Shown here in pieces: positions 25,155 to 34,279 of a stretch of DNA of 64,000 bases. This DNA comes from SIG598 sp045580875 (GTDB lineage: Bacteria > Bacillota > Clostridia > Oscillospirales > Acutalibacteraceae), in NCBI GenBank assembly GCA_045580875.1, contig JAZNOP010000001.1, positions 3,541-67,540 of the forward strand. The letters run 5' to 3'. The position numbers were made by a program, and so were the translations under genes. Each line of letters starts with the position of its first letter. Positions within the stretch are counted from its first letter, which is position 1. The notes beneath the pieces are model-generated. The model saw only the letters and a list, made by a program, of their open reading frames with translations, was not told the DNA's origin and searched no databases.

Positions 25155-25784
25155 ATGATGAACAAAAGATTAAAAGAAAAACTGAAAGCCGCTTTTGGAA
25201 ATAATAACACCGCTTCACGTGAAGGCAAACATGCTGCTGCCGATTACTCTGCACACCAGCAAACAATTACGCAGGAGGAAGCACTCGCCGCACTGCACGG
25301 CGGATATGACAAGGCTGAGCGCATGATGCAGGACACCGATAAAACAGAAAGATTTCTGCAGCGCCTTGAGAAGAAACTCACGCTTATTCCTGTTGTCGGA
25401 AGAAAGCTTTCTGAAGTTCCCGTTTTCATTTCACTCGTCAGAAGCTACATAAACAAGGAATACACCGAGATTCCGCTGGGTACTGTTATCGCCATACTCA
25501 GTGCGCTTATTTATCTCTTCTCACCCATTGATATTGTCATCGACGGCGTTCCGCTGCTGGGCTATCTCGACGACGTCGCAGTTACTGCAATCTGCTGGAA
25601 TCTTGTATCCTCTGACGTCAAGGAGTATATGATATGGCGCGCCAGCAAAGGAAGACTGCACAGAGACATACAGCTTGCGCATTATAAAGAACCGGCAGCT
25701 GAGCCCGCTGAACCCGTTGTTGCTGAACCTGTGATCGAGACCGTTGCTGACTCTGACGCGGAAGGAGATAACCATGTCATATAA
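25155..25784 (+). CDS. DUF1232 (YkvA-like) membrane protein
   Basis: A 209-residue protein. The DUF1232 signature is clear at residues about 110-150: IPLGTVIAILSALIYLFSPIDIV followed by DGVPLLGYLDDVAV, with one or two short membrane segments. The N-terminal third is basic and the C-terminus is Pro/Glu/Val-rich. ATG 25155 lies 10 bases after AAGGGAGA; the adjacent ATG 25158 is equally possible. The HAD gene start lies inside its 3' end. Function unknown. Confidence 0.85.
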   Translation: MMNKRLKEKLKAAFGNNNTASREGKHAAADYSAHQQTITQEEALAALHGGYDKAERMMQDTDKTERFLQRLEKKLTLIPVVGRKLSEVPVFISLVRSYINKEYTEIPLGTVIAILSALIYLFSPIDIVIDGVPLLGYLDDVAVTAICWNLVSSDVKEYMIWRASKGRLHRDIQLAHYKEPAAEPAEPVVAEPVIETVADSDAEGDNHVI

Positions 25785-26421
25785 GTATATTCTGTTTGAC
25801 CTTGACGGAACTCTGACCGACCCGGCAGAGGGCATAACAAAGTCGGTTGCTCATGCACTCCGTCATTACGGCATTGAGCCGCCGCCCCTCGAGGAGCTCT
25901 TCCCTTTCATCGGTCCGCCGCTTGCTGATTCTTTTATGGAATTCTACGGCTTTGATAAAGAAAAGGCCGCAGAGGCGGTCTGGGTTTACCGTGAATATTT
26001 TATGGTAACAGGCAAGTATGAAAATCTCGTTTACGACGGCATCGAAGAACTTCTGAAGCAGCTTAAAGCTGACGGCAGAAAACTGGCCGTTGCGACTTCA
26101 AAACCTGAGGTACTGGCGACAGATATTCTCGAGCATTTCGGGCTGGCGAAATATTTTGATATTATTCGCGGCAGTATGATGGACGGAACCAGGGTGAAAA
26201 AGCACGAGGTTATTCAGGCGGTCCTTGATGAATTCCAGCCGCAGGACATGAACGAGATGATAATGGTAGGCGACCGGAAATTCGACGTTGAGGGCGCAAA
26301 GGAATTCGGCATGGACTGCATCGGCGTACTGTTCGGCTACGGCTCGAGAGAAGAGCTGGAAGAAGCAGGAGCAAAGTATATTGCCGAAGATGTTGCAGCT
26401 CTGGGGAAGCTGCTGATGTAG
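25774..26421 (+). CDS. HAD-superfamily phosphatase, phosphoglycolate-phosphatase-like
   Basis: A 215-residue cytoplasmic hydrolase. Motif I is DLDGTLTD (nucleophile Asp), motif II is in AVATSKPEV, a conserved Lys lies in RVKKHEVI, and motif IV is MVGDRKFDVEGAKEFG. The cap is the alpha-helical C1 type of the Gph/PpaX group. The ATG at 25774 follows GGAAGGAGA and overlaps the DUF1232 gene by 11 bases. The physiological substrate cannot be read from sequence. Confidence 0.9.
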   Translation: MSYKYILFDLDGTLTDPAEGITKSVAHALRHYGIEPPPLEELFPFIGPPLADSFMEFYGFDKEKAAEAVWVYREYFMVTGKYENLVYDGIEELLKQLKADGRKLAVATSKPEVLATDILEHFGLAKYFDIIRGSMMDGTRVKKHEVIQAVLDEFQPQDMNEMIMVGDRKFDVEGAKEFGMDCIGVLFGYGSREELEEAGAKYIAEDVAALGKLLM

Positions 26422-26730
26422 AGCAAAAGTTTTGCTCACGCTGTTTTCACAGCTTGAGCTTGATCGATAGCGTCGAGTTTTATAATAAGCGTATATTATG
26501 CTCATTATAAAACATCGAAAAGCCTGTAGGGTCAAGGGATCACTCTTTGCGATAGCAAAAGTGACGCAATAAGAGGCGAAGCCTTGTTTGCTGCGGGTCC
26601 CCTTGCAGTTTTTATGGACGGAGTCTTTAATTCTTTTTTGATGAGAAATTGAGGCTTTGCCCCATACTCCACGAGGACGCTGTCCTCGACCTGCCACCTT
26701 TGAAAAGGTGGACGAAACTTTTTAATATGG
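26422..26730. repeat. hairpin-rich dispersed repeat region
   Basis: No gene is seen from 26422 to 26887. The stretch is a chain of short palindromes: GAGCAAAAGTTTTGCTC (26419-26437 area), a long stem at 26474-26517 (GTTTTATAAT...ATTATAAAAC), CACTCTTTGC/GCAAAAGTG, AGGCGAAGCCT, GAGGACGCTGTCCTC, and CCACCTTTGAAAAGGTGG. The last unit, starting CGACCTGCCACC near 26690 and ending GGACGAAACTTTT, recurs inverted at 63964-64000. It resembles intergenic repeats seen in Ruminococcaceae genomes. Confidence 0.7.
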
Positions 26731-26796
26731 ACTTATTCCGCTAAGCCAAAATTCATCGCATACATCTTAATTTCATGACAAAGCCACGTAAACCTC

Positions 26797-26825
26797 TTGA
26801 TTGATTTCGCTTTTTCGTGTATTAT
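26797..26825 (+). promoter_or_regulatory. promoter of the GT2-GtrA gene
   Basis: TTGATT (26797-26802) and TATTAT (26820-26825) with a 17-base spacer. Confidence 0.6.
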
Positions 26826-26887
26826 ATATAGACAGATATTCTGGCATTTATCCGGCAGGCATCGAACCACAGAAAAGGAATTAAAAT

Positions 26888-27985
26888 ATGAACACAGTTA
26901 TTATGATCCCCTGTCTCAATCCCGATGAGAAGCTGGTCGAATACGTTGACCGCCTTGCTTCCAACGGATTTGAACACATTATTGTCATAAACGACGGCAG
27001 CAGCGAAAAATACGATTCTTTTTTCGAGCAGTGCGCCGCTTACAAACAGTGCACAGTACTCAGACATGAGATCAATCAGGGCAAGGGTCGTGCGCTCAAA
27101 ACCGGTATGAAATACTATCTTGAGCACTTTGCAGGCTGCGACGGAATTGTAACCGGCGATGCCGACGGTCAGCACACCATTGAGGACACCCTCAAGCTGG
27201 CTAAGCTGCTCTCAGAAAGACAGGACGCGCTCCTGCTCGGCTCACGCGACTTCAGCGGAGATGATATTCCGGCGAGAAGCCGTTTCGGCAACCGTATGAC
27301 TTCTGTGGTATTCAAAATCACTCACGGCGCATGGCTTACCGATACACAGACCGGTCTGCGCGGTATTCCCGACTCGATGGTAAAGCTCTTTTCAAACATC
27401 GAAGGCGAGCGCTATGAATATGAAATGAATATGCTCATCGAGTGTGCTGAGCGCAGGATTCCGATGGTGGAACAGACCATTCAGACTGTCTACATCGATG
27501 ACAACAGCAGCTCACATTTCCACCCGATACGCGACTCTATTCGCATTTACTGGCTGATACTCAAGAACATCATTATGTATCTTGCATCAAGCCTTACTGC
27601 ATTTCTTGTGGAGTTCATTCTCCTCTTCCTTCTTGACAGACTGCTTCTTCCGGCAATCGCTCCGAATATTGCAGACGCAAAACTGCTGAGATTTGTAAGC
27701 ATACTGCTCGAGGGCGGTATTGCGCGAGGAATCTCTTCTCTCGTAAACTTCTGCATCAACAAGAAGATTGTCTTCAAGAAAAAAGGACATACTGTCAGCA
27801 GCATGGGCAAGTATATTGCACTTGTCATTGCCAACTATCTCGTAAGCTACAGCATTGTCGGTCTCATTTCCACCATATTCGGCTACGAGCCTGTATGGGT
27901 CGCACCTATCGTCAGTGTTGTCATGGTCATCTTCACCTATACCCTCCAGAAGATATGGGTATTCAAGAAAGACGACGAGGATTGA
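26888..27985 (+). CDS. GT2 glycosyltransferase fused to GtrA-like membrane domain
   Basis: A 365-residue protein. Residues 1-220 are a dolichyl-phosphate-mannose-synthase-like GT2 domain with IPCLNPDEKL, INDGSS, and the metal-binding DxD-like motif GDADGQHT. Residues about 225-360 form a four-helix GtrA domain (FVSILLEGGIARGISSLVNF, NYLVSYSIVGLISTIFGYEP). Such proteins load a sugar on polyprenyl phosphate and may flip it for cell-envelope glycosylation. The ATG at 26888 follows AAAAGGAATT. The gene is monocistronic, with its own promoter and terminator. Confidence 0.9.
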   Translation: MNTVIMIPCLNPDEKLVEYVDRLASNGFEHIIVINDGSSEKYDSFFEQCAAYKQCTVLRHEINQGKGRALKTGMKYYLEHFAGCDGIVTGDADGQHTIEDTLKLAKLLSERQDALLLGSRDFSGDDIPARSRFGNRMTSVVFKITHGAWLTDTQTGLRGIPDSMVKLFSNIEGERYEYEMNMLIECAERRIPMVEQTIQTVYIDDNSSSHFHPIRDSIRIYWLILKNIIMYLASSLTAFLVEFILLFLLDRLLLPAIAPNIADAKLLRFVSILLEGGIARGISSLVNFCINKKIVFKKKGHTVSSMGKYIALVIANYLVSYSIVGLISTIFGYEPVWVAPIVSVVMVIFTYTLQKIWVFKKDDED

Positions 27986-28008
27986 TAAACAGAACCGATT
28001 ACAGTCAG

Positions 28009-28038
28009 AGCCGGAGTTTATTCTTCGGCTCTGTTTTA
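28009..28038 (+). terminator. intrinsic terminator after the GT2-GtrA gene
   Basis: AGAGCCG and CGGCTCT arms followed by GTTTTATT. Confidence 0.75.
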
Positions 28039-28045
28039 TTATCTC

Positions 28046-28074
28046 TTGAAATTTTTCCGGGCTTATTATATAAT
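28046..28074 (+). promoter_or_regulatory. promoter directly abutting the XRE membrane protein start
   Basis: TTGAAA (28046-28051) and TATAAT (28069-28074) with a 17-base spacer. The -10 box ends only seven bases before the ATG at 28082, so transcription should begin at or next to the start codon. Confidence 0.75.
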
Positions 28075-28081
28075 ATTCTTT

Positions 28082-28750
28082 ATGGACGAGAACAAAATGA
28101 AGCGAACAATAGCTGCTAATATTGCGGCTTATCGCAAAGCAAAAGGTATGACACAGGCTGAGCTTGCTGCCGCACTCAACTATTCGGACAAATCCATCTC
28201 AAAATGGGAGCGTGCTGAGGGTGTTCCCGACATATATGTCCTGACACTGATGGCTGAGTTGTTCGGTGCAACGCTTAATGACCTTGTCTTTGAACACGAC
28301 AAACCAATAGAGGAAGAGCTTGCCATTGAGGCGGCTGAATCCGAGAAAGAAAAGAGACCGAGTATTTTCTCCTACATTCATAACCGCATATTTGTTACCA
28401 TTCTTTCGGCCGGTATTGTATGGCTGGCTGCTGCTGTCGTCTTTTTCTTCCTCAGGGTATTCATCCCCTCGTATGAACGCTCGTGGACTGTTTTCATATA
28501 TGCACTGCCTGTAACATTTATCGTATTCACCGTATTCTCCGGTCTCTGGCACAGTCATCTGTTCCAGTTTCTGTCGGTCAGCGGTCTGATATGGTCAATC
28601 GCCGCCAGTGTTGTCCTCAGTGTTCCCGGAAACAGTCTATCTTCCTTCTACCTCATCGCTGTTGTCATGCAGCTTATGGCAATCGTATGGTATGTAATGA
28701 AAATCTGGAACGTACGGATTTTCAGAAAGAGCGACAGCGAAGAGCAGTAA
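28082..28750 (+). CDS. XRE HTH protein with membrane C-terminus
   Basis: A 222-residue protein. Residues about 6-62 form an XRE helix-turn-helix (KGMTQAELAAALNYSDKSISKWERAEGVP, partly quoted). A charged linker is followed by four hydrophobic segments from about residue 100 to 210. This is a common Firmicutes architecture for membrane-tethered regulators of unknown signal. The chosen ATG at 28082 has no ribosome site and sits just after a strong promoter, which suggests a leaderless mRNA; a downstream ATG at 28097 has only a weak GACGAGAA upstream. Confidence 0.85.
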   Translation: MDENKMKRTIAANIAAYRKAKGMTQAELAAALNYSDKSISKWERAEGVPDIYVLTLMAELFGATLNDLVFEHDKPIEEELAIEAAESEKEKRPSIFSYIHNRIFVTILSAGIVWLAAAVVFFFLRVFIPSYERSWTVFIYALPVTFIVFTVFSGLWHSHLFQFLSVSGLIWSIAASVVLSVPGNSLSSFYLIAVVMQLMAIVWYVMKIWNVRIFRKSDSEEQ

Positions 28751-29000
28751 CTGCATTCTGAGAACAGAGGTCGCAAAAACAGATATCTGGAAATACTTTG
28801 CTCATCTGTACAAATTTATTTTCACGAGAAGCAATATGTCAAAGAGAGCATATCGTTTTTGATATGACCCGCAAGCCGAAGAAATCTATTCCGTTCCGGC
28901 TTGCAAACCGGCTTGTTCCGGTGAGGCGGAAACACAAATAATTTCTGAAACATCTGTCAGGAGCTGATTCCCGGCAGATGTTTTTTGTTTGTATCCGGAC
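28751..29000 (+). terminator. hairpin-rich gene-free stretch ending in a terminator
   Basis: No gene is seen from 28751 to 29134. Hairpins are CATATC-GTTTTT-GATATG (28848-28865), GCAAGCCG...CGGCTTGC (about 28871-28905), and ACATCTG...CAGATGT followed by TTTTTTG (about 28950-28988). The last is a clear intrinsic terminator lying some 200 bases beyond the XRE gene. The stretch could be a long 3' UTR or a small RNA. Confidence 0.55.
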
Positions 29001-29134
29001 ATCGTTTTTTGAAGAGTTCGCATAAAATACCGAGTAAATTTTTTATTAATCATCAAAAAACAGGTCGAAATTGACAGACAGATTTGATATAATTAGTCTG
29101 GTTAAATTTACAGATATAAGGAGCACGATTTATA

Positions 29135-29536
29135 ATGGATTATCTTGCACTTGCACGTGAGCGCTTTTCGGCTGATCTTTTCGCAACCGAAGCCACCGGC
29201 ATAGAAATCGAAGCCGCCGAGCCGGGCTACGCCCGATGCAGCTTTACTCCTGAGGCTAAGCACATGAACGCTGTAGGCACTGTCATGGGCGGTGCGCTTT
29301 TCACTCTCGCTGATTTTACCTTTGCTATTGCAGCAAACATAGGCGGCAATCTCACCCAGTCGCTTACCTCTCAGATTTCATTCCACACTATAGCCAAAGG
29401 TGACCGCATCACCGCTGAAGCCAAGCTTGTACGCGGCGGCCGCACCACCTGCTATTACAACGTAACTATCACCGACAATACAGGTCGTCACGTTGCAACG
29501 GCTGTTATCACCGGCTATATTCATGCTGACAAATAA
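29135..29536 (+). CDS. PaaI-family hotdog thioesterase
   Basis: A 133-residue acyl-CoA thioesterase-like protein. The hotdog core motif HMNAVGTVMGGALFTLADFTFA contains the conserved Asn and Gly residues and the catalytic Asp of the PaaI/YdiI group. A second conserved stretch is SLTSQISFHTIAKGDRITAEA. ATG 29135 follows TAAGGAG. It is followed 23 bases later by a peptidase gene, probably in one transcript with it. The natural substrate is unknown. Confidence 0.9.
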   Translation: MDYLALARERFSADLFATEATGIEIEAAEPGYARCSFTPEAKHMNAVGTVMGGALFTLADFTFAIAANIGGNLTQSLTSQISFHTIAKGDRITAEAKLVRGGRTTCYYNVTITDNTGRHVATAVITGYIHADK

Positions 29537-29559
29537 CTACTCCACCGGAGGATATTTCA

Positions 29560-31611
29560 ATGAGCGATAATATGAGTAATCTCCCCGATACCGCTGAAAC
29601 CGAAGCTGTTGTGACCAGGAAGAAAGGTCTGAGCTTCGGGCGGGTACTGCTGATTATTGTCATCGCAGTATTTGCACTTGTTAATATCTGGACATTCATT
29701 GAGCTTCTCAAAATCGATCTTCTTGTTGCTTCGGTCGAAATCAACCAACAGCAGGTCGATCTTTTTGAGTCCGAGACATATACGCTTTATGCTGATGTCC
29801 GCTCCTACGGTCTCAGCGAAACTCTCGGTCTTACCGAGGCTGATGTTGTATGGAGCTCCGACAACAGCGAGGTGGTTGCTGTCAGCGATGACGGTGCGAT
29901 ATATGCTGTCGCTCCCGGCACAGCGGTCATTACCGCCGCCGAGTCTCGCTCTGACCTCTCAGCAAGCTGTACTGTCACCGTCCACAGCCTTACTGATATC
30001 CTGCTCAACTGCCAGCAGTGCACTCTCGGCACAGGCGAAAGCTTTGTCCTTTCTGCCTCAGTAGGCAGCGGCGAGCCGGCCGACAGCTTTGAGTATTCTG
30101 TTTCCGACCCGTCTGTACTCAGTGTTGATGCAAGCGGCAATATAACTGCACTTGCTCCCGGCAGTGCATCTGTCTCTGTTTCCGCACGAGGCTTCACCTC
30201 AAGTGAATGTATCATAACCGTGTGCAACGCTCCGACAGTTATAACACTCAACACGCCGCACACCGACATCTGTGTCGGAGAAAGCAGAACCCTTGTTGTC
30301 AGCTGCGGAGATGCAGAATACTGCTCTGCTTATACGTTCTCTTCGAGCGACACTTCCGTTCTTTCGGTCGATTCTGACGGAAAGCTGAAGGGCGAGGCTA
30401 AGGGAGACGCTGTCATCACTATTACCGCATACAACGGAGTAAGTCAGAGCTTTGAGTATCACGTCACAGCTGCGCCGAAATCGGTTGAGCTGAACAGCTC
30501 GAAGCTGACCGTATTCTCCGGCTGCTCAGAATCACTTATCCCTGAGGATTCTACCGGAAGCTGCCTTGAATATTACTACACCACAAGCGATGCCGCAATT
30601 GCTTCGGTTGACGAAAACGGCGTTATCACCGGTCACAACTGCGGTACGGCTACGATTACCTGCACCTCATTCAACGGCGAGAGTGCCTCATGCGCTGTCA
30701 CTGTCAAGATCGTGCAGTATACAGTTCCCTACACCTCTGCAACACTTCAGCAGAATATTGATGCACTTGCATCAAGCTATCCCGACCTCATCAAAACTGA
30801 GGTCATAGGAAAGAGCGTTCTCGGCACTGACATCAGCCTTATCAAGATCGGTACAGGTGAGCGCAAGGCGCTGATCGCCGCCGGAATGCACTCCCGTGAG
30901 GGCATCGGTGTAACATTCACCATGCGATGCATAGAGGAATACGCCAAGGCATTCTACAGCAAATCCGGAAAATATGGGTCGTACAATGTCCGCGATATGC
31001 TTAGCGAATTCACTCTCTACATAGTTCCCCTTATGAATCCTGACGGACTTGATATTGTAAATACAGGCATCAATCCTGTTTACGACGGCTTCAACGAGGC
31101 TGAATTTGACAGACCGAAATTCAAGAACAACGCAAACGGAGTCAACCTCAACCGCAATTTCCCGTTCATGTGGGGCTTCACCAGCGAAAAGGAATCGGTC
31201 AATCTTTCCACTCCTGATGCACTATCCTACGCCGGTGCACAGGTTGCCTCCGAACCGGAAACGCAGGCAATGATGGCACTGTGCAATGCAAATGAGTTCG
31301 AATGGTTCCTCGATGTTCACTGCCGAGGAAATCTCATCTACTATCAGGATCAGTTCAACGAAGTAAAAGAGGCTGACAACCGTCTTGCCAGCCGTCTTGC
31401 ACGCAAATGCGGCTTTACCCTTACCGACCAGTCGACCGCTTACGAGGTCAGCGGCGGTTTTGAAAACTGGTTCCGCCAGGAGTTCGGCAAGCCGGGCATC
31501 TGCATTGAGCTTGTCCATTCCGAATATTCCTACGTTGTAAACGACAGCTTTGAGAAAAAGCTGAGCTGGAGCAAGACGAAATACGCATTCCTGCTTGGAA
31601 TGCTCGACTGA
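29560..31611 (+). CDS. membrane-anchored zinc carboxypeptidase (M14) with bacterial Ig-like repeats
   Basis: A 683-residue surface protein. A cytoplasmic N-terminus and one TM anchor (VLLIIVIAVFALVNIWTFI, about residues 29-47) are followed by three or four Big_2-like repeats (units such as SDNSEVVAVSDDGAIYAVAPG and SDTSVLSVDSDGKLKGEAKG, to about residue 385). An M14 domain follows. Zn ligands are in GMHSREG (His, Glu) and LDVHCRG (His), substrate residues in GVNLNRNFP, and the catalytic Glu in ICIELVH. It should trim peptides outside the membrane. The ATG follows CCGGAGG. Confidence 0.92.
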   Translation: MSDNMSNLPDTAETEAVVTRKKGLSFGRVLLIIVIAVFALVNIWTFIELLKIDLLVASVEINQQQVDLFESETYTLYADVRSYGLSETLGLTEADVVWSSDNSEVVAVSDDGAIYAVAPGTAVITAAESRSDLSASCTVTVHSLTDILLNCQQCTLGTGESFVLSASVGSGEPADSFEYSVSDPSVLSVDASGNITALAPGSASVSVSARGFTSSECIITVCNAPTVITLNTPHTDICVGESRTLVVSCGDAEYCSAYTFSSSDTSVLSVDSDGKLKGEAKGDAVITITAYNGVSQSFEYHVTAAPKSVELNSSKLTVFSGCSESLIPEDSTGSCLEYYYTTSDAAIASVDENGVITGHNCGTATITCTSFNGESASCAVTVKIVQYTVPYTSATLQQNIDALASSYPDLIKTEVIGKSVLGTDISLIKIGTGERKALIAAGMHSREGIGVTFTMRCIEEYAKAFYSKSGKYGSYNVRDMLSEFTLYIVPLMNPDGLDIVNTGINPVYDGFNEAEFDRPKFKNNANGVNLNRNFPFMWGFTSEKESVNLSTPDALSYAGAQVASEPETQAMMALCNANEFEWFLDVHCRGNLIYYQDQFNEVKEADNRLASRLARKCGFTLTDQSTAYEVSGGFENWFRQEFGKPGICIELVHSEYSYVVNDSFEKKLSWSKTKYAFLLGMLD

Positions 31612-31631
31612 TAAAACAAGGAGAAGCAAAT

Positions 31632-33134
31632 ATGGATATCAGATCTGCACTCGATTATTTTCATAATCTGACCGAAACACTTCAAGCTTACAATCATGCA
31701 ACAAGCCTGCTGTATTACGACAGCGTAACCGTCGCGCCCAAGGCATCTGCAGCCGGTCGCGGCAAAACCATGGGCATTCTTGCCGGAATACAGTACGACC
31801 TTACAGCTAAGGCTGAAACCGTTGAGGCTATTGCATATCTCGTAGAGCACAAGGACGAGCTTGACCCTGCCGAGCGCCGCGCTGTCGAGGAGTACAACCG
31901 CGAAAGCGAGTATATCCGCAGCATACCCAAGGCAGAGTACGAGGAGTACACTATTCTCGTAAACGATGCTGAGGCAGTATGGCACAAGGCAAAGGAAGAA
32001 AATGATTTTGCTTCATTCGCTCCTTATCTTGAGAAGATTTTTGACTTCAACCGCCGTTTTGCCGGTTATTACAAGCAGGGCGTGCCGGTATATGACGTTC
32101 TGCTCGACCAGTACGAGCGTGGTCTGACCGCTGAGAAGGCTGATGCATTTTTTGCTGCTCTGCGCGAGCGTATTGTTCCGCTTATAAAGCGCATCGGTGA
32201 AGTTTCTCAGGTAGATGACAGCTTCCTTTACAAAACCTATCCGGTTGAAAAACAGCGTGAGCTGAGCGACTATCTGATGGAGGTCATGGGTATCAGCCGC
32301 GATCGCTGCGCTATCGGCGAAACCGAGCACCCGTTCACTCTTGAGCTTAACAAGAACGATGTAAGAATCACAACCCATTACCACGAGAACAGCCTTGCAA
32401 GCTCGATGTACTCTGTCGTACACGAGGGCGGTCATGCTCTCTACGAGCTCGGCAGCGGCGATGAGTACGAAGGCACTGTACTGAGCGGCGGTGTATCGAT
32501 GGGTATTCACGAGAGTCAGTCAAGACTTTACGAGAACATCATCGGCAGAAGCGAGTCCTTCATCAATGTAATATTCCCGAGAATCAAGGAGCTTTTCCCT
32601 GAGCAGCTCGACGGTATTGACGCCCATCAGTTCTGGCTTGCGGTCAACAAGAGCGAGCCGTCGCTGATTAGAACCGAGGCAGATGAGCTCACCTATGCTT
32701 TGCACGTAATGGTGCGCTACGAGCTCGAAAAGGAGATACTTGCAGGAGAGCTGAAGGTTGCTGACCTTCCGGCGGCATGGAACGCAAAGTATAAAGAATA
32801 CCTCGGCGTTGATGTTCCCGATGACACACGCGGAGTGCTTCAGGATTCACACTGGAGCGGCGGCGCTGTCGGCTATTTCCCCTCTTACGCTCTCGGTTCG
32901 GCGTACGGCGCACAGATGATTGCAAAGATGAGCGAGGATATCGACATTGATGCGGCTATTGAATCAGGCTCCCTGGTTAAGATAAATGAGTGGCTGGAGG
33001 AGCATATCTTCCGTCACGGCTGCCGCTACGACCCGAACGTACTCTTTGAGATGTGCTGCGGCGCTGAGTTTGATCCGCAGTATTACATTGAATACCTCGA
33101 GGAGAAGTACAGCAGAATTTACGGGCTGGCGTAA
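31632..33134 (+). CDS. carboxypeptidase M32 (Taq-type metallocarboxypeptidase)
   Basis: A 500-residue cytoplasmic zinc carboxypeptidase. The HEXXH motif appears as VVHEGGHALYELGSG, and the third ligand Glu lies in GIHESQSRLYEN. Other family blocks are RITTHYHENS and GALPAHWS-like positions (VLQDSHWSGGAVGYFPSYALG). Length matches the family. The ATG at 31632 follows AAGGAGAAG, 20 bases after the M14 gene, so two peptidases are likely co-expressed. Confidence 0.96.
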   Translation: MDIRSALDYFHNLTETLQAYNHATSLLYYDSVTVAPKASAAGRGKTMGILAGIQYDLTAKAETVEAIAYLVEHKDELDPAERRAVEEYNRESEYIRSIPKAEYEEYTILVNDAEAVWHKAKEENDFASFAPYLEKIFDFNRRFAGYYKQGVPVYDVLLDQYERGLTAEKADAFFAALRERIVPLIKRIGEVSQVDDSFLYKTYPVEKQRELSDYLMEVMGISRDRCAIGETEHPFTLELNKNDVRITTHYHENSLASSMYSVVHEGGHALYELGSGDEYEGTVLSGGVSMGIHESQSRLYENIIGRSESFINVIFPRIKELFPEQLDGIDAHQFWLAVNKSEPSLIRTEADELTYALHVMVRYELEKEILAGELKVADLPAAWNAKYKEYLGVDVPDDTRGVLQDSHWSGGAVGYFPSYALGSAYGAQMIAKMSEDIDIDAAIESGSLVKINEWLEEHIFRHGCRYDPNVLFEMCCGAEFDPQYYIEYLEEKYSRIYGLA

Positions 33135-33148
33135 CAAAAGGAGAACCT

Positions 33149-34099
33149 ATGGCCAGAAAGATGAAGGTTGTTATAGTTTTGCTTGCGGTTACAGCTGTGA
33201 TATGTATTATCATCGGCGCTGTTTATTTCAATCACAGAATACAGCTCAGCCGCGAAAAGTCTTTACTTGCTCCAATCGGACAGCTTGTTGAGGTAAACGG
33301 TCACAAAATAAACGTTTACAGCGAGGGCGAAGGTGAAAAGACGCTGGTATTCATGTCGGGCGGCGGCACCTGTTCTCCTGTGCTGGATTTCAAGTCACTT
33401 TATTCACTCCTGTCTGACGATTACAGGATCGCTGTTGTTGAAAAGCTTGGTTACGGCTTCAGCGATGTTGCTGATGCTGCGCGCGATATTGACAGTGTAC
33501 TCAGCGACACCAGAACGGCTCTGAGCAAAGCGGGCATCAACGGTCCGTACATTCTTTGTCCGCACTCAATGTCCGGCATCGAAGCGCTTTACTGGGCTCA
33601 GACCTATCCCGATGAAGTGGAAGCAATAATCGGACTTGACATGGCTGTTCCGGCATCTTATGAAAATTACAGCATCAATATGTTCACTATACGGCTTGGG
33701 CAGTATGCCGCCCGTCTTGGCATTACCCGTCTGCTGCCGGGCATAGCTGAAAGCGATGCCATAAAATACGGCACACTGAGCGACGATGAAAAAGATATTT
33801 ACCGGGCTGTGTTTTTCAGCCGTACTGCAACAAAGACCATGATAAATGAGGTACAGTGTATCAAGGACAGTGCAGCAAAGGTCGGCAGTCAGCCTGCACC
33901 GCAGCTGCCAATGCTAATGTTCGCTTCCGACGGAAACGGCACTGGCTGGGACAAGGAAACATGGCAGCAGTGTCAGAGTAATTTTGCAGCATCAGTATCC
34001 GGCTCACAGCTTGTATTTCTTGACTGTCCGCATTATGTCCACGACTATGAATATATTCGCATGAGTGAAGAAATAAAGCAATTTCTCTCGCAGCTTTAA
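33149..34099 (+). CDS. membrane-anchored alpha/beta hydrolase
   Basis: A 316-residue protein. Residues 6-27 are a hydrophobic signal anchor (VVIVLLAVTAVICIIIGAVYF). An alpha/beta hydrolase fold follows: oxyanion region FMSGGGTCSP, a nucleophile-elbow-like motif PHSMSGIEALYWA, the acid probably in FASDGNG, and His in DCPHYVHDYEYIRM. The elbow reads S-M-S-G rather than the strict GxSxG. ATG 33149 follows AAAAGGAGAAC, 14 bases after the M32 gene. The substrate is unknown. Confidence 0.88.
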   Translation: MARKMKVVIVLLAVTAVICIIIGAVYFNHRIQLSREKSLLAPIGQLVEVNGHKINVYSEGEGEKTLVFMSGGGTCSPVLDFKSLYSLLSDDYRIAVVEKLGYGFSDVADAARDIDSVLSDTRTALSKAGINGPYILCPHSMSGIEALYWAQTYPDEVEAIIGLDMAVPASYENYSINMFTIRLGQYAARLGITRLLPGIAESDAIKYGTLSDDEKDIYRAVFFSRTATKTMINEVQCIKDSAAKVGSQPAPQLPMLMFASDGNGTGWDKETWQQCQSNFAASVSGSQLVFLDCPHYVHDYEYIRMSEEIKQFLSQL

Positions 34100-34116
34100 T
34101 TTCACAGGCAATGCAA

Positions 34117-34157
34117 AAATCCCACCGGAGAGCTGAATCTCCGGTGGGATTTTCTTT
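34117..34157. terminator. bidirectional terminator
   Basis: AAATCCCACCGGAGA and TCTCCGGTGGGATTT form a long stem with A and T runs on either side. Confidence 0.9.
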
Positions 34158-34179
34158 TTGTCATGATGGTGGTAAGAGT

Positions 34180-34262
34180 TCAGGGCGCTGCCCTGAAAAC
34201 CAGCACGTGACACTGTCCCGTGACCCTGCAGGTTTTTGAAAAAACTTGACTAAACTTCTATT
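34180..34262. repeat. second hairpin-type dispersed repeat
   Basis: A cluster of palindromes: TTCAGGGC-GCT-GCCCTGAA, CACG...CGTG and a GTTTTTGAAAAAAC unit. It has the same style as the region at 26.4-26.7 kb but a different sequence. Confidence 0.55.
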
Positions 34263-34279
34263 TTTTCAGGTCAGGCAGT

